From the NCBI GenBank assembly GCA_021797955.1, contig JAJZYV010000074.1, positions 1 to 7,784 of the forward strand: DNA of 7,784 bases. The letters run 5' to 3'. A program made the translations under genes and the position numbers. Shown one piece after another: positions 5,964 through 7,784 of this stretch; the first letter of the stretch is position 1, and each line of letters begins with the position of its first letter. The DNA comes from Thermoplasmata archaeon. GTDB lineage: Archaea > Thermoplasmatota > Thermoplasmata > Thermoplasmatales > Thermoplasmataceae. Under the pieces are notes generated by a model. It was not told the origin of the DNA. It saw only the letters and a list, made by a program, of their open reading frames with translations, and made no database searches.

Positions 5964-7085
5964 ATGACTTTAAGCTTGATGTTCAAAACAGTTTCGGAAA
6001 GTTGCAATTTAGCATGTGACTACTGTTACTATAGCAGTACTAAGGGGATACTGAAAACAGTAAAACATCTTGATAGTGTGAAGTTAAAAAAATTAATGGC
6101 AGACTATATGAGCAAAACTAGAGGAGTTGCATCTTTTATTTGGCAAGGAGGTGAACCCCTTCTCGCAGGACTTGAATTTTTTGAAGAAGTTATTTCACTA
6201 GAGGTCCAATATGCACCTCCCAACACATCTATAAGCAATGCCGTTCAGACTAATGGAACTTTAATAAATGATCGGTTCTCTGCGTTTTTCAAAAAATATA
6301 ATTTCCTTGTAGGAGTTAGTCTTGATGGTCCACCATCAATACACAATTCCAGAAGAGTTTATGCTAACGGAACGGGTTCGTTTGACAAGGTTATGAACGG
6401 AATAAAACTGCTAGATAAGCACCATGTGAGTTACAATATACTTTCAGTCATACATGAAGGAAACGTGCAAAGACTCGATGAGATCATAGATTTCTATTTG
6501 CGAAACAACTTGAGATGGATCCAATTCCTGCCGGCAATGAAATTTCGCTCTCAAGACGTTGAGATGCCTGCCACATATGAAATTACACCTGAACAATATG
6601 GTCAATTCCTGTGCGACGCATTTGACATATGGTATGAACAGTTCATGGAGCATGGTAGACCCACATTTTCTATAAGATTTATAGATAATATTCTTTCAAC
6701 TTACATTGACGATGACCCAGGCTTTTGCATGATCAATAATAAATGTTCAGATACCTTAATAATTGAACAAAACGGTGATGTTTTCCCATGCGATTTTTTT
6801 ATGGGAGATCAGTGGAAACTTGGAAATGTGGGCATAGATGATTTAGAAACGATGATCAAGAGCGACAAGTACAAGGATTTTATGCGTCTGAAACCGAACC
6901 TTCCTCATAAATGCGCTTCGTGTAAATGGAAAAGTAAATGTTATGGTGGGTGCCCTAGAAATAGAAAATATGTCGATGGAACGCCAGATGTTGATTTCTT
7001 CTGTGGCGCTTATATGAAGTTTTACGAGTACACTGAAACCAGAATGAAATACTTGGCCAGTATGATTAAAAAAAGTAGAATTTAA
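5964..7085 (+). CDS. Anaerobic sulfatase-maturating enzyme (radical SAM/SPASM, anSME)
   Basis: The product (373 residues) is a radical S-adenosylmethionine enzyme that oxidises the active-site cysteine of sulfatases to C-alpha-formylglycine in the cytoplasm without oxygen. The radical SAM cluster motif is C14-x3-C18-x2-C21 and the SAM-binding QGGEP is at 61-65. The SPASM part holds C255, C261, C276, C317, C320, C326, C330 and C347, enough for two auxiliary [4Fe-4S] clusters. D277 in FPCDFF sits where the proposed catalytic base of the Clostridium perfringens enzyme lies, and the spacing matches that enzyme almost residue for residue (from memory of its sequence). CYGGCPRNR and the ending FFCGAY..FYEY are also typical. 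I chose ATG 5964 because numbering then agrees with the family and GTGA at 5952-5955 can act as a ribosome binding site 8 bases away; GTG 5952, four codons earlier, is possible. Its targets are most likely the three sulfatases upstream. Confidence 0.93.
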   Translation: MTLSLMFKTVSESCNLACDYCYYSSTKGILKTVKHLDSVKLKKLMADYMSKTRGVASFIWQGGEPLLAGLEFFEEVISLEVQYAPPNTSISNAVQTNGTLINDRFSAFFKKYNFLVGVSLDGPPSIHNSRRVYANGTGSFDKVMNGIKLLDKHHVSYNILSVIHEGNVQRLDEIIDFYLRNNLRWIQFLPAMKFRSQDVEMPATYEITPEQYGQFLCDAFDIWYEQFMEHGRPTFSIRFIDNILSTYIDDDPGFCMINNKCSDTLIIEQNGDVFPCDFFMGDQWKLGNVGIDDLETMIKSDKYKDFMRLKPNLPHKCASCKWKSKCYGGCPRNRKYVDGTPDVDFFCGAYMKFYEYTETRMKYLASMIKKSRI

Positions 7086-7100
7086 ACTTGTGTTCCGCAG

Positions 7101-7171
7101 TTTAATTTTTGTGAGAACGCGTGCCTAAGTGGTATTTTGTCGTCTTTTATGCAGAATCTATGTCTTTTTTT
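7101..7171 (+). terminator. T-rich region, probable archaeal termination after anSME
   Basis: The stretch after the anSME stop codon contains several T-tracts on the coding strand, including TTTAATTTTT at 7101-7110 and seven consecutive T at 7165-7171. Archaeal RNA polymerase terminates at such tracts without needing a hairpin. The position, 15 to 86 bases after the last operon gene, suits an operon end. No strong hairpin precedes the tracts. Confidence 0.4.
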
Positions 7172-7401
7172 AGTCGCGCACTGCCCAAGATTTTCTCAGG
7201 ATAGGGATATTCATTTTGCCGAGGGGATTTAGTGTCGAGGTCTGATTCGGTTCTGATCATAACGATTCCTGATTCAAGGCGGATATGCGGAACATTTTGG
7301 CATTATGGAGAACACGGGTTGTCTCTGATATCGTGATTTTGACTTTCTCATCCAGTGTTGTGCACACAATACTTTTTGTTGATATATCCATTACAGTATA
7401 C

Positions 7402-7434
7402 GTGGGATCATCTCCTAGCTTGCGGTGATCCCAC
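7402..7434. repeat. Perfect 9-bp inverted repeat (stem-loop)
   Basis: GTGGGATCA at 7402-7410 is the exact reverse complement of TGATCCCAC at 7426-7434, leaving a 15-base loop. No T-run follows on either side, so it is not a usual terminator. It lies about 110 bases upstream of the GH31 start, too far for the core promoter. It might be a two-fold-symmetric protein binding site, a structured RNA element, or the remnant of a mobile element end. Confidence 0.6.
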
Positions 7435-7510
7435 AATAACAACAGATGGATGTTAATTTTCCCAATGCCGCACTCTTAAACATCCCATTACACTCGTCTA
7501 CGCAAAAAAT

Positions 7511-7523
7511 AATTAAATAATAA
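7511..7523 (+). promoter_or_regulatory. Promoter (TATA box) of the GH31 gene
   Basis: AATTAAATAATAA is centred about 26 bases before the ATG at 7543, exactly where an archaeal TATA box should be for a leaderless transcript starting at the ATG. A-rich bases at 7504-7509 could form the BRE. GAGGTG at 7535-7540 also precedes the ATG by two bases; that is short for a normal ribosome binding site and would be of little use if the transcript is leaderless. Confidence 0.5.
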
Positions 7524-7542
7524 CCAGTGATTATGAGGTGCG

Positions 7543-7784
7543 ATGATCAGAATTTTAGAAACAGTAGATTATTACAAAGTATCAATTAATAATTATTCGC
7601 CCATTGTAAACTTTTCTTTAGATCAAGAGGAAAAGGAAACAAATAAGGATATTCAATTACTTCAAGAGTATGGATTTAGGATAGAGGACTTAGGAAACGA
7701 TTTAGGGATATTTTTCTCATTCGAGATAGGGACTCATGTTATTGGACTTGGAGAGAAAGCTTACGGTATAGACAGGAAGCGAAA
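7543..7784 (+). CDS. malA: GH31 family glycoside hydrolase (alpha-glucosidase/alpha-xylosidase type), N-terminal part
   Basis: The frame opens at ATG 7543 and runs off the right edge, giving the first 80 residues. The stretch HVIGLGEKAYGIDRKR is the conserved N-terminal hallmark of archaeal GH31 enzymes such as Sulfolobus MalA, where IGLGEKAFELDRKR lies at about the same distance from the start; the preceding beta-rich segment also resembles it. GH31 enzymes remove terminal alpha-linked glucose, xylose or related sugars from oligosaccharides. There is no signal peptide, so it should act in the cytoplasm like the sulfatases. The catalytic aspartates are beyond the window, so alpha-glucosidase, alpha-xylosidase or sulfoquinovosidase activity cannot be told apart; the gene symbol is by analogy only. 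It has its own promoter about 20-30 bases upstream, so it is a separate transcription unit from the sulfatase operon. Confidence 0.8.
   Translation, partial: MIRILETVDYYKVSINNYSPIVNFSLDQEEKETNKDIQLLQEYGFRIEDLGNDLGIFFSFEIGTHVIGLGEKAYGIDRKR

Larger units (their letters stand above)
7086..7542. other. Intergenic region of about 460 bases without a convincing gene
   Basis: Neither strand has an open frame with recognisable protein features and a good start signal. The longest, a reverse-strand frame at 7257-7442, needs a TTG start, gives 61 residues I cannot match to any family, and is interrupted again soon after its stop. The region reads less A+T-rich than the operon genes in its middle part. 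Its contents are the T-tracts after anSME, a perfect 9-bp stem-loop, and the promoter of the GH31 gene at its right end. It could be a regulatory region or a decayed gene or mobile element. No tRNA-like fold was seen. Confidence 0.5.

Noticed and set aside
5624..6007. Reverse-strand open frame of 127 residues opposite the end of sulfatase 3 and the start of anSME
   Set aside because: It covers the antisense of conserved catalytic regions and shows no family features.
7091..7294. 9-bp inverted repeat TGTTCCGCA / TGCGGAACA about 200 bases apart, possible small mobile element ends
   Set aside because: One such distant 9-bp match is roughly expected by chance in a region this size, there is no extended similarity, and I found no target-site duplication.
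7257..7442. Reverse-strand frame of 61 residues in the intergenic region
   Set aside because: It needs a TTG start, shows no ribosome binding site or recognised motif, and half of the 9-bp stem-loop falls in its first codons. It may be a relic, but I cannot support it as a gene.

Overview
The window looks archaeal, most likely from a Thermoplasmatales-like lineage. That is an inference from several traits: A+T-rich DNA with many ATA and AGA codons, TATA boxes placed so that transcripts start at or very near the ATG, GGTG-type ribosome binding sites at internal operon genes, and an exported binding protein rich in N-glycosylation sequons with an uncleaved-looking N-terminal membrane anchor. 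No rRNA or other marker is present to fix the taxon.

Layout. Bases 1-174 hold the C-terminal end of a transposase-like gene, so an insertion sequence abuts the region. A TATA box at 196-204 then starts a five-gene cluster, all on the + strand: a MalE-like ABC solute-binding protein (233-1693), three different type I sulfatases (1726-3213, 3210-4478, 4554-5921), and an anaerobic sulfatase-maturating enzyme, anSME (5964-7085). Sulfatases 1 and 2 overlap by 4 bases. A second possible TATA box lies in the 75-base gap before sulfatase 3. About 460 bases without a convincing gene follow; they contain T-tracts and one perfect 9-bp stem-loop. The start of a GH31 alpha-glucosidase-type gene then runs off the right edge with its own promoter.

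How the genes fit together. All three sulfatases carry the cysteine-type CxPxR signature that anSME converts to formylglycine, and anSME retains every cysteine expected for its three [4Fe-4S] clusters. None of the sulfatases has a signal peptide, so maturation and desulfation probably both happen in the cytoplasm. This suggests a route in which a sulfated oligosaccharide is captured outside by the binding protein, imported, stripped of sulfate by three enzymes of different specificity, and finished by glycosidases such as the GH31 enzyme. The substrate cannot be read from the sequence.

Oddities. The binding protein ends with an extra copy of its last helix (80 identical bases, 105 bases apart), followed by a short tail resembling the first residues of a MalF-type permease. 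No permease or ATPase gene lies in the window. Together these suggest a local rearrangement that may have removed transporter genes.
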